Notes: a model not told the origin generated them from the letters alone. A stretch of DNA of 64,000 nt from Lunularia cruciata (GCA_948567375.1 OX419755.1:19670517-19734516), one strand, 5' to 3'; positions 33,858 through 42,789 are shown, numbered from the stretch's first letter. Numbers and translations are program-made.

Positions 33858-35112
33858 CATCAGAGAAGTGAAGTCAGGGGGAAATCGGGTGCAGGAACGT
33901 TGAGTGTTGGTGGTATCTCCAAAGCTTGGTGGATCGTGGTAGCTTGATTCAGGTTCTGTGTTTCCCTAGTGTGCAGAAGCTCGTGTAGTTGATGCAAATT
34001 TGGCAGTTAGGCGGACGGTGTGCGGAAGCGCTGGCCAAATTTCGAGCAAAGAAGGAGCAATTTTCAAGCAATGTTGTGATTTTGAGCTCAAGAGGTGAAG
34101 GCAGGACCAATTTGCTGCGAGTTGGGCTCAGAAAGTGAAATTGAAGGTGGAGTTGGAAAGCTCTTCTCATGAAATTGTGATTTGGAAAAACCCGTTTTGT
34201 CAATTTGGCTCGAGTGGAAAGTTAGCGGGGGATTTGGCGGACATCCATCTTTAGGGTTTACGTCAGATTTTACGTCAGATTTACGTCAGATTTTGGGCCA
34301 GAATTGGAGGAGTTTTGCTGTTTGGCCAGATTTGGAGAAGTTTCGCTAGTTTGGAGGAGTTTCGCAGATTTGGAGAAGGTTCGAAGTGGCAACAAGAAAG
34401 GCCTCATTTGGCTGAATTTCGAGGTTTCGAGGTTTTGAGGCATAGGGCTGTGGGCTATGAGAGGCTACGAAGGCCTAGAAGGGCCAGAAGAGCCAGCAAG
34501 CCAGCTTGCTGGCGTGAGGCTAGCTAGTTTAGTGTAGATCTTGGTCATTGGTTGGCAAAATCTGCCTTTCTTGCTAGATTGTGCGCAACAGGGTTTGACC
34601 CCTAGATCTCTTGTTCCTAGACTGGTGCCCTAGCCAACTGGTCCACCCTCACTTGTTGTCATAGTGACTGTGCCACTGTTATCTATACACATGTAGCTTT
34701 GGCTAGGAGAGGCAGTTTGATCCCATTCTTGGTGATCCTGGTAGCTTAGGACTTAGATACGAACTACTCTTATGTCAAATGCCAAATGGTGGCAGAGTCA
34801 GTCCCGTGTTGTGTTATGAGATGGAGGGTTTTCGTTTAGATTTCTTGTGATTGGATCCCCTCCATTCTCTGCTTCCTGTTTGTGCACCACGTTTGTGTGA
34901 GGTGCCTTGACTTTTGAGCGTTGGTGCTCTGGTGTGCTCTCGGTGGTGAGGCTAGAGTGATGACCAGTCAGACTACCTTTGTTTCTCTCCGGTGAGGCAG
35001 GAAGTGATGACCTGCAGACCGTGAGAGTGCGTGTTATGATGGCAGGTTACAGGTTGCCCCTCCCCTAGTGTAGTTATCTCGGTTAGAGTTACATTAGTGG
35101 GTGGTGTTTTAG
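33858..35112 (+). other. Gypsy leader region
   Basis: Runs from segment B to the open frame. It contains three closely spaced ACGTCAGATTT repeats (34,258-34,298), a single copy of the satellite unit (34,424-34,530), and a sequence resembling a tRNA primer site, TGGTGGCAGAGTC, at 34,787-34,799 (10 of 12 positions like the initiator-Met type). No long reading frame of clear meaning; 34,315-34,527 is open but arginine-rich and overlaps the satellite-forming segment. Confidence 0.7.
34787..34799 (+). promoter_or_regulatory. Possible primer-binding site
   Basis: TGGTGGCAGAGTC resembles TGGTATCAGAGC used by many plant LTR elements, with two internal mismatches. It lies 1.38 kb from the left terminus, far from the end of the repeated segment B, so its role is uncertain. 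The aligned site in the minus copy (about 28,905) reads TGGTAATAGAGTC. Confidence 0.4.
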
Positions 35113-37416
35113 TTGGTGTTGGCACGCGGTGGTGTTGGCACTTGGTGGGGCACTTGCGGTTGCGACTTGCTGTTGCAGTTGGTGGTTCGGGTTTGTTGGT
35201 GTGGTTACTTTGTCACGACGGAGTTCTTTGGAGATTCCAGAGGAGTTAGCCCTGCAGTACGCAGTGGGTTTACTCGGAGTGGTGCTCGGTATCAGCCTGT
35301 ATCTCAGGTCCCAGTGAGGGAGGAGATTGACTCTGAGTTGGAGTTCGACACAGGAGCTGATTCAGTTGAGAGTGCACTTGGTGTGTCCGCACCGTTGTTG
35401 TGGGACATGGACGAGATTTATGGGGCCTCCAAAGGCCCTAGGCGTTACTCTGGTACAGTGGGTACCATTGAGTTGGATGACTTCATCCAGGAGTTTGATA
35501 GTTGGTGTGATCTGCAGCAGATGCGGAACCCGACTTTGTTCACACCCTTCATGGCATGGAAGGGGTTGTTTCAGCACTTGGAGGGTCCACCGATGGACGA
35601 CTACCATGAGTTCAGGAGAGTTCATTTGGAGGAGATTGAGTTATGGAGACAGTATTGGTCTCCACACTATGTCTCCATCACTTCAGGTTCGGTGGCCAGG
35701 AGTAGGTCGGCTGTACCTACGAGTTCTAGCTCGAGTAGTGTTGGTGGAGCTAGTGGAGGTGCACTAGCTGGAGATAGTGCTACTACGAGTGGAGGTACCG
35801 CTGCAGGAGGTGGTGTGGTACCGGGGTTTAACCCCATGGTTGAGTTCTTCCTATGTTTGAGGCAGAACTACCAGGGAGTGCGGACTGACAAGCTGAGGAG
35901 CTTGCAGGAGTTCCAGCGGAAGGCTGGAGAGAGCCTACGCGAGGCATACACTCGCATGAGGCGGCTGATCAGTTTCACTCAGGGAGTTACTGAGGCCCAG
36001 GCAGTCCAGTTTTGGTATGGGATACTGGACAGGGAGTTGCGACGTAGAGTTCGTGATGCTACGTTGTTGCAGGCTACTTTGCCCACTTTGGCAGTAGTCT
36101 TTGGTTTGGCTGAGCGTATTGAGCTCAACATGGTGGAGGAGAGAGTGGTGACATCTGGATTTGGTAGAGAGACCTCATCCACGGTTGTGACTTCTTCTAG
36201 AGTGCAGCAGAGTGCACCACGCCCAGTTGGTTTTCGAGGACATGGTGGACAGCCCAGATCCTATGGAGCGAGTGGAGGGCCTAGTGGAGTTAGACCCTTA
36301 CCCTCATTTTCGGGGCAGCAGCAGCCAGTGAGTGGTGGTGTTGCTTGTTGGACTTGTGGTGGACCTCACCATAGGAGAGAGTGTACTCAGGGCAGCGGAC
36401 CTGATACCTCTGGTGCATCACAGCCAGCACAGAGGCAGTGTGAGCACTGCCATAGATTTGGTCATACTAGTGACCGGTGTTTTGACCTACACCCGGAGTT
36501 ACGGAGTGGTAGGGCTGCTATGGCAGGTAGTAGAGGAGCTCCAGTTCATGGAGGACGAGGTGGTAGAGGTGGTGGTAGAGGATCTACACCTAGTAGGGAT
36601 GCAGTACCTGCCCTTACTTCTGACACAGCTATGGCTACTCGGATTGAGCAGTTGGAGCAGAGATTGGCTAGTATGGCTATTGCTCATAGGAGATCAGATT
36701 CGGGTGCTGAGGCTTCCACCTCATATGCTGGTGATAGAGATGCTTTGGACTTCATGTGCGGAGCAGCACAGGTGGATGCATCTGCAGCAGTGACTAGGAG
36801 TGCAGTACGTGCTCCAGAGCCTAGAGGAGCATCAGTGGAGTTGGACCCACAGAGAGGAGAGGTTGGGAGACAGGTCAGACTTCCCCAATCTTTCACGTTA
36901 TCTGAGGCATTGCAGATGACATCCATGGTTCCTAGACGTCCCAGTGCAGGTGTGGTAGGTGGTGATGGAGTACTTGATGGAGTACCTGCTAGTCAGCCAC
37001 CTGCTACTACACAGATTGAGTCTAGCATGATGTTGGGGGCGGCTCAGCTGATTATGCGGCATCCTTTATTTTCAGCCAGTGACATGTTTACATTGGGAGT
37101 GGACCCAGCCCCAGTGTTCCGGTTGGCTGCCACGTTGTGTGAGAGTAGGGATGGTGCAGTTCCTACTACTAGAGCAAAGGTGGTTGGTAGTGGAGCTGAC
37201 TTGGTTGAGGAGCATGGGATCCGTTCAGCGACCAGTGGTTTATGGCAGGCAGCAGCGGCTAGACTGGAGGAGTTGCCAGCTAGACCGGCCTTTGAGAGAG
37301 CGCGGTTTACACCTGGTGTTGTCCTATTGGATAACCAGAGGGGGATCTTTCGTTTGGTAGGACCTTCAGGGAAGATCTATACACCACAGAGAGTCTTGTT
37401 AGACTCTGGTGCGTAG
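35113..37416 (+). CDS. gag with two zinc knuckles
   Basis: Structural polyprotein part that packages the element's RNA. Retrotransposon gag domain at residues about 236-345 (FNPMVEFFLCLRQ through AERIELNM). Two zinc knuckles: CWTCGGPHHRREC at about 411-423 (CX2CX4HX4C spacing with His pair) and CEHCHRFGHTSDRC at about 442-455. An Arg/Gly-rich stretch (GGRGGRGGGRG) follows, then a predicted short coiled coil (MATRIEQLEQRLASM, about 506-520). Gly/Ser-rich low-complexity stretches near 190-230. The frame ends in TAG directly after the protease active-site residues DSGA (37,402-37,413), so this is not a natural gag end but a mutation within the fused protease. Confidence 0.88.
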   Translation: MVLARGGVGTWWGTCGCDLLLQLVVRVCWCGYFVTTEFFGDSRGVSPAVRSGFTRSGARYQPVSQVPVREEIDSELEFDTGADSVESALGVSAPLLWDMDEIYGASKGPRRYSGTVGTIELDDFIQEFDSWCDLQQMRNPTLFTPFMAWKGLFQHLEGPPMDDYHEFRRVHLEEIELWRQYWSPHYVSITSGSVARSRSAVPTSSSSSSVGGASGGALAGDSATTSGGTAAGGGVVPGFNPMVEFFLCLRQNYQGVRTDKLRSLQEFQRKAGESLREAYTRMRRLISFTQGVTEAQAVQFWYGILDRELRRRVRDATLLQATLPTLAVVFGLAERIELNMVEERVVTSGFGRETSSTVVTSSRVQQSAPRPVGFRGHGGQPRSYGASGGPSGVRPLPSFSGQQQPVSGGVACWTCGGPHHRRECTQGSGPDTSGASQPAQRQCEHCHRFGHTSDRCFDLHPELRSGRAAMAGSRGAPVHGGRGGRGGGRGSTPSRDAVPALTSDTAMATRIEQLEQRLASMAIAHRRSDSGAEASTSYAGDRDALDFMCGAAQVDASAAVTRSAVRAPEPRGASVELDPQRGEVGRQVRLPQSFTLSEALQMTSMVPRRPSAGVVGGDGVLDGVPASQPPATTQIESSMMLGAAQLIMRHPLFSASDMFTLGVDPAPVFRLAATLCESRDGAVPTTRAKVVGSGADLVEEHGIRSATSGLWQAAAARLEELPARPAFERARFTPGVVLLDNQRGIFRLVGPSGKIYTPQRVLLDSGA

Positions 37417-37986
37417 CCCCTTATGTTGGGGAAGGCTGCAGTTGTTGGTCTGGAGTTACGGAAGACCGATGTGGAGAGGTGTCCATTTCAGATCCAGACA
37501 TCTCTTGGTGGTGGTTCGACACAGTACATCACACGTGGAGAGCTTGTTGTCCAGGTTCAGCCTGGTCATCCGACTGATAGCTCGGTGGTGAGAGCTCAGG
37601 CTATTGCGACGATAGCTGAGTCCTATGATGTGCTAGTTGGGGGAGCAGTGTTATACCCTATGGGTTTCAGTATTGACTATTGGGAGGAGACAGCCTCTTA
37701 TAGACCTGGTTGGCAGTCTGGTGAGGGACGGGTATGTCGCCTACCAGTACGCTTCAGTAGTGGCAGTCTTGGCTCACTACAGTCCGGGACCATGGCAGCA
37801 TCAGTTTTGGCTTTCAGCGGTGCAGTTACTTGGCCTGGTGACTTGTTGGAGGGGAACGCCCATGCAGAGGATACTCCAATACCAGAGGAGATCACTCGGC
37901 TATGGAGTACGAGTGGGATTGTTCCATCCACCTTGGATGTTCCATTGTGGAGTTCAGAGGAGGCATTGCAGCAGCATGCAGATTAG
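37375..37986 (+). pseudogene. Retroviral-type aspartic protease and linker
   Basis: The active site VLLDSGA is followed, after the TAG at 37,414-37,416, by PLMLGKAAVVGLEL, the standard continuation of Ty3-type aspartic proteases; the codon between them is Gln-type (CAA) in the copy at 62,340. A hydrophobic VLVGGAVLYPMGF segment near 37,630-37,670 fits the flap-to-C-terminal ILG-like region. The linker runs to stops at 37,984 and 37,996. The protease would cut the polyprotein into its parts. It is broken here by the stop at the active site. Confidence 0.8.
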
Positions 37987-38064
37987 TTGGTGCAGTAGGC
38001 TTGGAGTGGAGCCTTCGTACCATCAGGGGATGAGTGTGAGGATGAGCCTCCAGAGGCGATTGCT

Positions 38065-39075
38065 TTGACACCTCTGGATACCACACTCATTGCTTGGCAG
38101 TATCCAATAGAGGGGATATGCCTATTGGAGTTGTTTGGTGGGATCAGCACCGGACTAGCTGCGGTATTACAGGCGGGTATCCGAGTACAGAGGTACTTGT
38201 ATGTAGAGAGAGATGAGACTGCTAGGCGAGTCTCTCTACATCATGTGGCACACTTGGCCTATCGGTATCCGGAGTTATTACCGATGTCAGCAGTCAGAGG
38301 TTACCAGAAGGCCTTACCAGGAGACATTTCCTTACTGGGGGCGCATGACCTAGAGAGACATGGGCCTGTTCACTTGGTGATTTCTGGATGGCCATGTTAG
38401 GGACATACACGTGCGGGCCGCGGTTTGGGTCTTTAGGATCCTCGTTCTGGTGTGTTTTGGGAGATGTTACGGATACTACGACATCTCCAGGTTCATCAGT
38501 CTGTTTCTCCAGCTTACCTTTTGGAGAACGTTCCATTGATGGGTGATTCTCGCACTAGAGTGGTGGCGAGTACACATCAGGTCCATTCATGGATGGGACC
38601 TGCTGTATTGTTAGATGCAGCCAGAGTGGGATCACGGGCTCATCGTCTTCGTCTTTGGTGGACAAACCTCTTACCCAGAGAGGTTCTACAGCGTGCTTAT
38701 GATGGGATTCAGCGACTGGACCACATTCTTGTTGATGATATCTTGGATGTTGGGCGTCAGTCTCAGACAGTGGTAGTGGCTGATAGGTCACCCATGGCAG
38801 TGGTGAACCTAGTTGGACAGCCTAGAGCTGCATTTCCCACACTCATGAGTTTCCCAGGCTCTCATGCTTTTCGAGAGGGAGGACCTGGACTTGTTTGGGA
38901 CTCACAGTTACAGTAGTTGGTGGAGCCCAATGCTGATGAGAGAGAGCGGGCGATGGGTTTTCGCACCGGTATTACCGCTGTTCCAGTAGTGTCAGAGCCA
39001 TCCAGGCGTCAGGTGTTAGGTCAGGCTATGGACCTGAACTATTTGACCTGGATTGTGAGCCTTGGTTTGGCAGAG
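38065..39075 (+). pseudogene. DNMT3-type cytosine-5 DNA methyltransferase domain
   Basis: Contains the C5-methyltransferase motifs in canonical order. Motif I is LLELFGGISTGLAAVL (38,119-38,166, AdoMet binding), with the acidic motif II in YVERDE. Motif IV is SGWPC (catalytic Cys at 38,395-38,397). Motif VI is ENV (38,524-38,532). Motif VIII is DAARVGSRAHRLRLWW (38,614-38,661). A motif IX-like segment is ERERAMGF (about 38,938-38,961) and motif X is RRQVLGQAMDLNYLTWI (39,004-39,054). The FGGISTG wording, AHR box and RERAMGF...LGQ end resemble DNMT3. The order is not the permuted one of plant DRM enzymes. Stops at 38,398 (next to the catalytic Cys), 38,434 and 38,914 disable it. No N-terminal PWWP or ADD domain seen nearby. 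Confidence 0.9.
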
Positions 39076-39507
39076 CAGCGTAGGATGCGCTTGATAGGCA
39101 TCACCACTCGGACACTTGTGAGCCCTGTGCCTATCGAGACGATTCAGGCACATGCTGGGGGCGATGGACCGAGTGGACATGGTATTCTTGGGACACATCC
39201 AGTAGCTACTAGGGAGAGTGGTCTACTTGGAGTCCATCCAGGTGAGCGTGGGCTACTTGGATTACACCCTTGGTCCACATGGGATGCAGCCAGAGGACGT
39301 ATGGAGCTTGCAGCCAGAGTGGAGGGAGTTTTTCACACAGAGGTTGGGACCTCTAGTGGTCGGGAGCATGACACCATTGCTCCCAAGGGCCCAGTATAGC
39401 AGCCAGTCAGTACGTCTTCCACTCCTACTACAGTTACAGAGGATACTTGGGAGCCAGATCTTGGACCCAAGCTTACTGGAGAGGAAAGACGGAGGGTTTG
39501 GAGGTTC
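39076..39507 (+). other. Linker between methyltransferase and RT
   Basis: Gly/His-rich in-frame stretch with two imperfect repeats (LLGVHPGERG and LLGLHPWST), then a Ser/Thr/Pro-rich segment after the TAG at 39,397. No known domain recognised. Part of it (to about 39,370) is preserved in the old minus copy, where the RT deletion begins. Confidence 0.6.
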
Positions 39508-41211
39508 TTGAGGAGTCACATGAGTTGTTTTGCCTTCAGTATGAAGGATTTGGGTGCTCTGAAGGGACCTGGTATACGGATTGAGCTGACTAGCGACACA
39601 CCTGTTTTCCGACATCCTTATCGATATAGTGAGATGGAGAGGACATTGATTCAGAGCCGGAGTAGTGACCTTTTTGAGGCTGGTTTGGTGGAGATTTCAC
39701 ATGGAGAGTATGCATCAGCGACAATGATGCCAGCCAAGAAGGATATGCATGGCAACTATACAGATAGGCGGATGTGTGGAGATTACCGTCCTATCAACCG
39801 ACAGACCAGGGCTGATCGGTATGCCATGCCTACACCGGAGGAGATTTTTGATGCGATTGGGCATGCAAAGGTCTTCAGTACTTTGGATCTTCGAGCGGGA
39901 TATCATCAGTTGCCGATCAGGGAGGAAGATAAGTCCAAGACAACATTTTGGGCTATTGATCCTCACGGCAAGGATGTGTTATATCAGTGGAGATTCTTAC
40001 CATTTGGGTTGAAGAATGCTCCTGCTGAGTTCCAGAGGGTCATGGATAGGATCCTAGCTGGACTGGATTTTGCTCGGTGCTATATTGATGACATTTTGGT
40101 GTATAGCACTACTGTGGAGGAGCATGAGAGACAGTTGTTGGAGGTGTTTGAGAGGTTGAGATCTCATGGACTCAAATTACATCCTGGGAAGTGTAGGTTC
40201 TTCCATGAGCAGGTTGAATATTTGGGTCACACTATCTACCCCGGAGGACTTGGTGTTCAGCAGACCAAGGTGGAGGCTATTGCACGTATTCCTCGGCCTA
40301 CGGATGTGAGCAGAGTGCGAGCATTCCTTGGGTTGGCAAACTTCTATCGCCGCTATGTTAGAGGATTTAGTGCCATTGCCAAGGCCTTGACGAAGCTGAC
40401 CAAGCTTACACAGGAGTGGTGTTGGGGAGATGAGCAGGAGAGAGCTTTTGTAGAGCTCAAGGAGAGGTTGACATCTGCTCCTATTTTGAGGAGACCGATC
40501 AGGGGACGACCATTTCAGGTTCACACTGATTGGAGTATGTTGGGGCTTGGAGCGGTGCTCACCCAACATGATGATGAGGAGAAGGAGTTTGTGGTGGCCT
40601 ATGCTAGTCGCTCTAACAATTCAGCGGAGGCGAAGTATAGTTCATATGAGGGAGAGTGCTTGGCAGCAGTTTGGGCAGTAGCACATTTCCGATGTTACCT
40701 ATTTGGTAACCCCTTCACTCTCATCACTGATCATCAGCCGCTGAAGTGGTTGATGGAGTCCGACAAGCTTTCAAGGAAGCTTGCACGATGGGCTCTGATT
40801 TTACAGGAGTATGATTTCACGGTTGTTCACAGACCTGGAGTGGTGAACCGTGATGCAGATGGGTTGAGTAGAAACCCATGTCCCAGCCAGCAGGATCAGA
40901 CCGGAGCACGTTGGCATGGTGAGACAGATGAGGAGATGGTGCCAGGTTGGCATGCATCAGCCTTTCTGTGTATATTTGCAGAGACATTGGTGGTATCTCT
41001 CTCAACGCATACAGGAGGAGTTATTGAGGTCACAGATCCAGAGAGTGAAGATATTGGTACAGTTCAGCGAGACATTCATGATGATGTCTTAGTGATGGAC
41101 TATCTTCGCACTGGTGTTGTGGGTGGCACAGTCGGGGCCAAGGAGAGAGACCGTGTTCTTCAGCGAGCCAGACGGTTCAGATTGGAGGGTAGACACCTTT
41201 TGCGTGTATGA
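39508..41211 (+). CDS. Ty3/gypsy reverse transcriptase and RNase H
   Basis: RT copies the element RNA and RNase H removes the template. Signatures: CGDYRPIN with KVFSTLDLRAGYHQ (39,777-39,909), FLPFGLKNAPAEFQRVMD (39,997-40,050), catalytic box YIDDILVYS (40,081-40,107), FLGLANFYRRYV (40,324-40,359). RNase H keeps its acidic residues: VHTDWS, YEGECLAAVWAVAHF and LITDHQPLKWL (40,519-40,755). This portion has no premature stop until TGA at 41,209 (CGA-type in context), just before the integrase zinc domain. It is the best-preserved part of the polyprotein. The open frame begins after the TAG at 39,397 and a preceding linker. Confidence 0.93.
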   Translation: MRSHMSCFAFSMKDLGALKGPGIRIELTSDTPVFRHPYRYSEMERTLIQSRSSDLFEAGLVEISHGEYASATMMPAKKDMHGNYTDRRMCGDYRPINRQTRADRYAMPTPEEIFDAIGHAKVFSTLDLRAGYHQLPIREEDKSKTTFWAIDPHGKDVLYQWRFLPFGLKNAPAEFQRVMDRILAGLDFARCYIDDILVYSTTVEEHERQLLEVFERLRSHGLKLHPGKCRFFHEQVEYLGHTIYPGGLGVQQTKVEAIARIPRPTDVSRVRAFLGLANFYRRYVRGFSAIAKALTKLTKLTQEWCWGDEQERAFVELKERLTSAPILRRPIRGRPFQVHTDWSMLGLGAVLTQHDDEEKEFVVAYASRSNNSAEAKYSSYEGECLAAVWAVAHFRCYLFGNPFTLITDHQPLKWLMESDKLSRKLARWALILQEYDFTVVHRPGVVNRDADGLSRNPCPSQQDQTGARWHGETDEEMVPGWHASAFLCIFAETLVVSLSTHTGGVIEVTDPESEDIGTVQRDIHDDVLVMDYLRTGVVGGTVGAKERDRVLQRARRFRLEGRHLLRV

Positions 41212-41223
41212 GAGGATGGTAGA

Positions 41224-42513
41224 GTGCGAGTAGTACCACTTCTATCACAGAGACCACAGTTGGTCCGTCATGCTCATGAGGAGCTAGGACATTTTGGAGT
41301 AAAGCGTACATATAGCTTACTCCAGAGTCATTATTGGTGGCGCGGTATGCAGACCGAGGTACAGCAGTTTGTTGCCAGATGTGTGGTTTGTGACCGAGTT
41401 AGAGCATCATTCAATGCTCCTACGCCACAGTTACACCCATTACCTATCATGGGATTGGGTTACCGTTGGAGTTTGGACTTCACCGGACCTTTACCGCTGA
41501 CTGTGAGACATCATCGGTATGTTTTGGTGATGGTGGAGCACTTCTCCAAGTGGATTGAGTTGGTGGCACTTCCTGACAAGTCTAGTGAAGGGACAGCTTA
41601 CTCGTTCCTGGATCGAGTTCTTAGTCATTTTGGTGCACCAGCTGAGGTTTTGACTGATCAGGGTACAGAGTTCTTGGGAGAGTTTCAGGTCTTGTGTGAC
41701 AAGGCTTTGATTGATCATCGTACTACATCCCGAGATCACCCTGAGGCAGATGGCTTAGCAAAGAGAGTGGTTCAGACGGTGAAGAGAGGATTGCAAAAGT
41801 ATGGTTTGCAGAGAGGCCACTTGGGAGATTGGGATCTCCAGTTACCTTGGTTGGCCATGGGCTATCGGTTCAGCCGGCAAGCCTCCTTAGCATCCTTCTC
41901 TCCATACTTTCTACTCTATGGACGAGATCCAGATTTACTTGCAGCCATTCGTCGAGATGCTACTGTAGTTTTGGACTTGGATGACCCTGATGTATGGATG
42001 AGCGCATGTTCTCAGCGGGCAGAGATCTTTCGGAGAGTGATGCCGATGGCCTTCGAGAACTTGGCGATTGCTCAGCATAGAGATACTTTACGCTATGCTA
42101 CCATTCGAGGAGGAGGTTATAGACCCTCAATCCGTCGATTTCATCCAGGCGACTATGTATATCTACAGCAGACAGCACCGACGACACTTGATGTTTCTAC
42201 AGGCCGCACTATCTTGAGAGTGCGCGAGGTTTTGCCATCTGGAGTCCTTGTGTTAGAAGGACGTGATGGTGTTGTTTGGAAGGATCATGTGCGCAATTGT
42301 GCGCCATGCCACCTCCCAAACATTGATGGTACTATGGACCCAAGCTTGGCACTTGTACGTGCAGGCTTGAGGTGTATGTTATGTGGCTCTTCTGGTGGAG
42401 CTGCTACTATGTTAGTGTATGATAGATGTTCGAGAGGATGGCATATGGCATGTATGACTCCTCCCCTCACGGTGGTTCCTCAGGGACAGTGGTTATGTCC
42501 TAGATGTACTTGA
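41224..42513 (+). CDS. Integrase with C-terminal PHD-like zinc finger
   Basis: The integrase inserts the element copy. HHCC zinc domain: HAHEELGHFG then CVVCDR (41,269-41,397). Core: LDFTGPL (first Asp, near 41,479) and LTDQGTEF (second Asp, near 41,659). At the position of the third acidic residue (Glu in GQAERVN of relatives) this copy reads GLAKRVV, Lys at 41,761-41,763, so the DDE triad is lost. After a C-terminal domain comes a PHD-like finger, 42,373-42,507: CMLC, then YDRC, GWHMAC, WLCPRC. The third ligand is Tyr (TAT, 42,418-42,420); the old copy has Cys there. The finger sits where chromoviruses carry a chromodomain. Confidence 0.88.
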   Translation: MRVVPLLSQRPQLVRHAHEELGHFGVKRTYSLLQSHYWWRGMQTEVQQFVARCVVCDRVRASFNAPTPQLHPLPIMGLGYRWSLDFTGPLPLTVRHHRYVLVMVEHFSKWIELVALPDKSSEGTAYSFLDRVLSHFGAPAEVLTDQGTEFLGEFQVLCDKALIDHRTTSRDHPEADGLAKRVVQTVKRGLQKYGLQRGHLGDWDLQLPWLAMGYRFSRQASLASFSPYFLLYGRDPDLLAAIRRDATVVLDLDDPDVWMSACSQRAEIFRRVMPMAFENLAIAQHRDTLRYATIRGGGYRPSIRRFHPGDYVYLQQTAPTTLDVSTGRTILRVREVLPSGVLVLEGRDGVVWKDHVRNCAPCHLPNIDGTMDPSLALVRAGLRCMLCGSSGGAATMLVYDRCSRGWHMACMTPPLTVVPQGQWLCPRCT

Positions 42514-42670
42514 CCTATAGCTAGTTCATTCTTTATATGGTATAGATTGCAGACAGGCGACTAACGATGGGGCTCCATAGCACCCGGCCTCCTGATCTTT
42601 GCCCATTAGAGGGTATACCATATACTTAGAGTAGATGGCTATCTGGAGTTAGAGGGACCTAACCACCAGC

Positions 42671-42681
42671 TAGGGGGGCGA
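42671..42681 (+). promoter_or_regulatory. Polypurine tract
   Basis: TAGGGGGGCGA immediately before segment A (TTGTGGCAC). In LTR elements such a tract primes plus-strand synthesis and abuts the 3' LTR. Confidence 0.65.
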
Positions 42682-42787
42682 TTGTGGCACTTTAGAGTCT
42701 ATGTATGACTTATGTGTGAGTTGTGCTTTTATAGTGTATGATGTTGACAGCGATGTATGTTGTGTAGCGATGTATATACGCACGACA
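42682..42787 (+). repeat. Terminal segment A, inner copy
   Basis: 106 bp from TTGTGGCAC to CGCACGACA, with one difference from 43,239-43,344 (a G/A at a CG site). It follows the purine tract and is joined to the second segment B by a GC dinucleotide. Confidence 0.92.
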
Positions 42788-42789
42788 GC

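Larger units (their letters stand above)
35113..42513 (+). pseudogene. gag-PR-DNMT-RT-RH-IN-PHD polyprotein frame
   Basis: All coding domains lie in a single frame, about 2,467 codons ending in TGA at 42,511-42,513. Premature stops are at 37,414, 37,984, 37,996, 38,398, 38,434, 38,914, 39,397 (all TAG) and 41,209 (TGA). There are no frameshifts. The true start is unclear: the open frame begins at a TTG at 35,113 and the first in-frame ATG is 35,407, yet the residues before that ATG are conserved in the fragment at 28,303. A single gag-pol frame occurs in some Ty3 elements. The captured methyltransferase sits between protease and RT. Confidence 0.88.

Noticed and set aside
34315..34527. Arginine-rich small protein in the gypsy leader
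   Set aside because: It overlaps the segment that forms the satellite and is not conserved as a frame in the other copy.
36332..36793. Long overlapping frames (for example 36,332-36,793 and 38,294-38,536) inside the gypsy element as extra genes
   Set aside because: They are shadows of the polyprotein caused by its base composition.
37414..37416. Programmed gag-pol read-through at the first TAG
   Set aside because: The stop falls inside the protease active-site segment, directly after DSGA, and another copy has a Gln codon there. A natural gag end would not split the active site.
35113..42513. Seven in-frame TAG codons at Gln positions might mean TAG encodes glutamine, as in some ulvophycean algae
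   Set aside because: One internal stop is TGA, other relics in the window have TAG at Trp positions (4,044 and about 7,522), and aligned copies carry CAA at several of the sites. CHG deamination explains all of it under the standard code.
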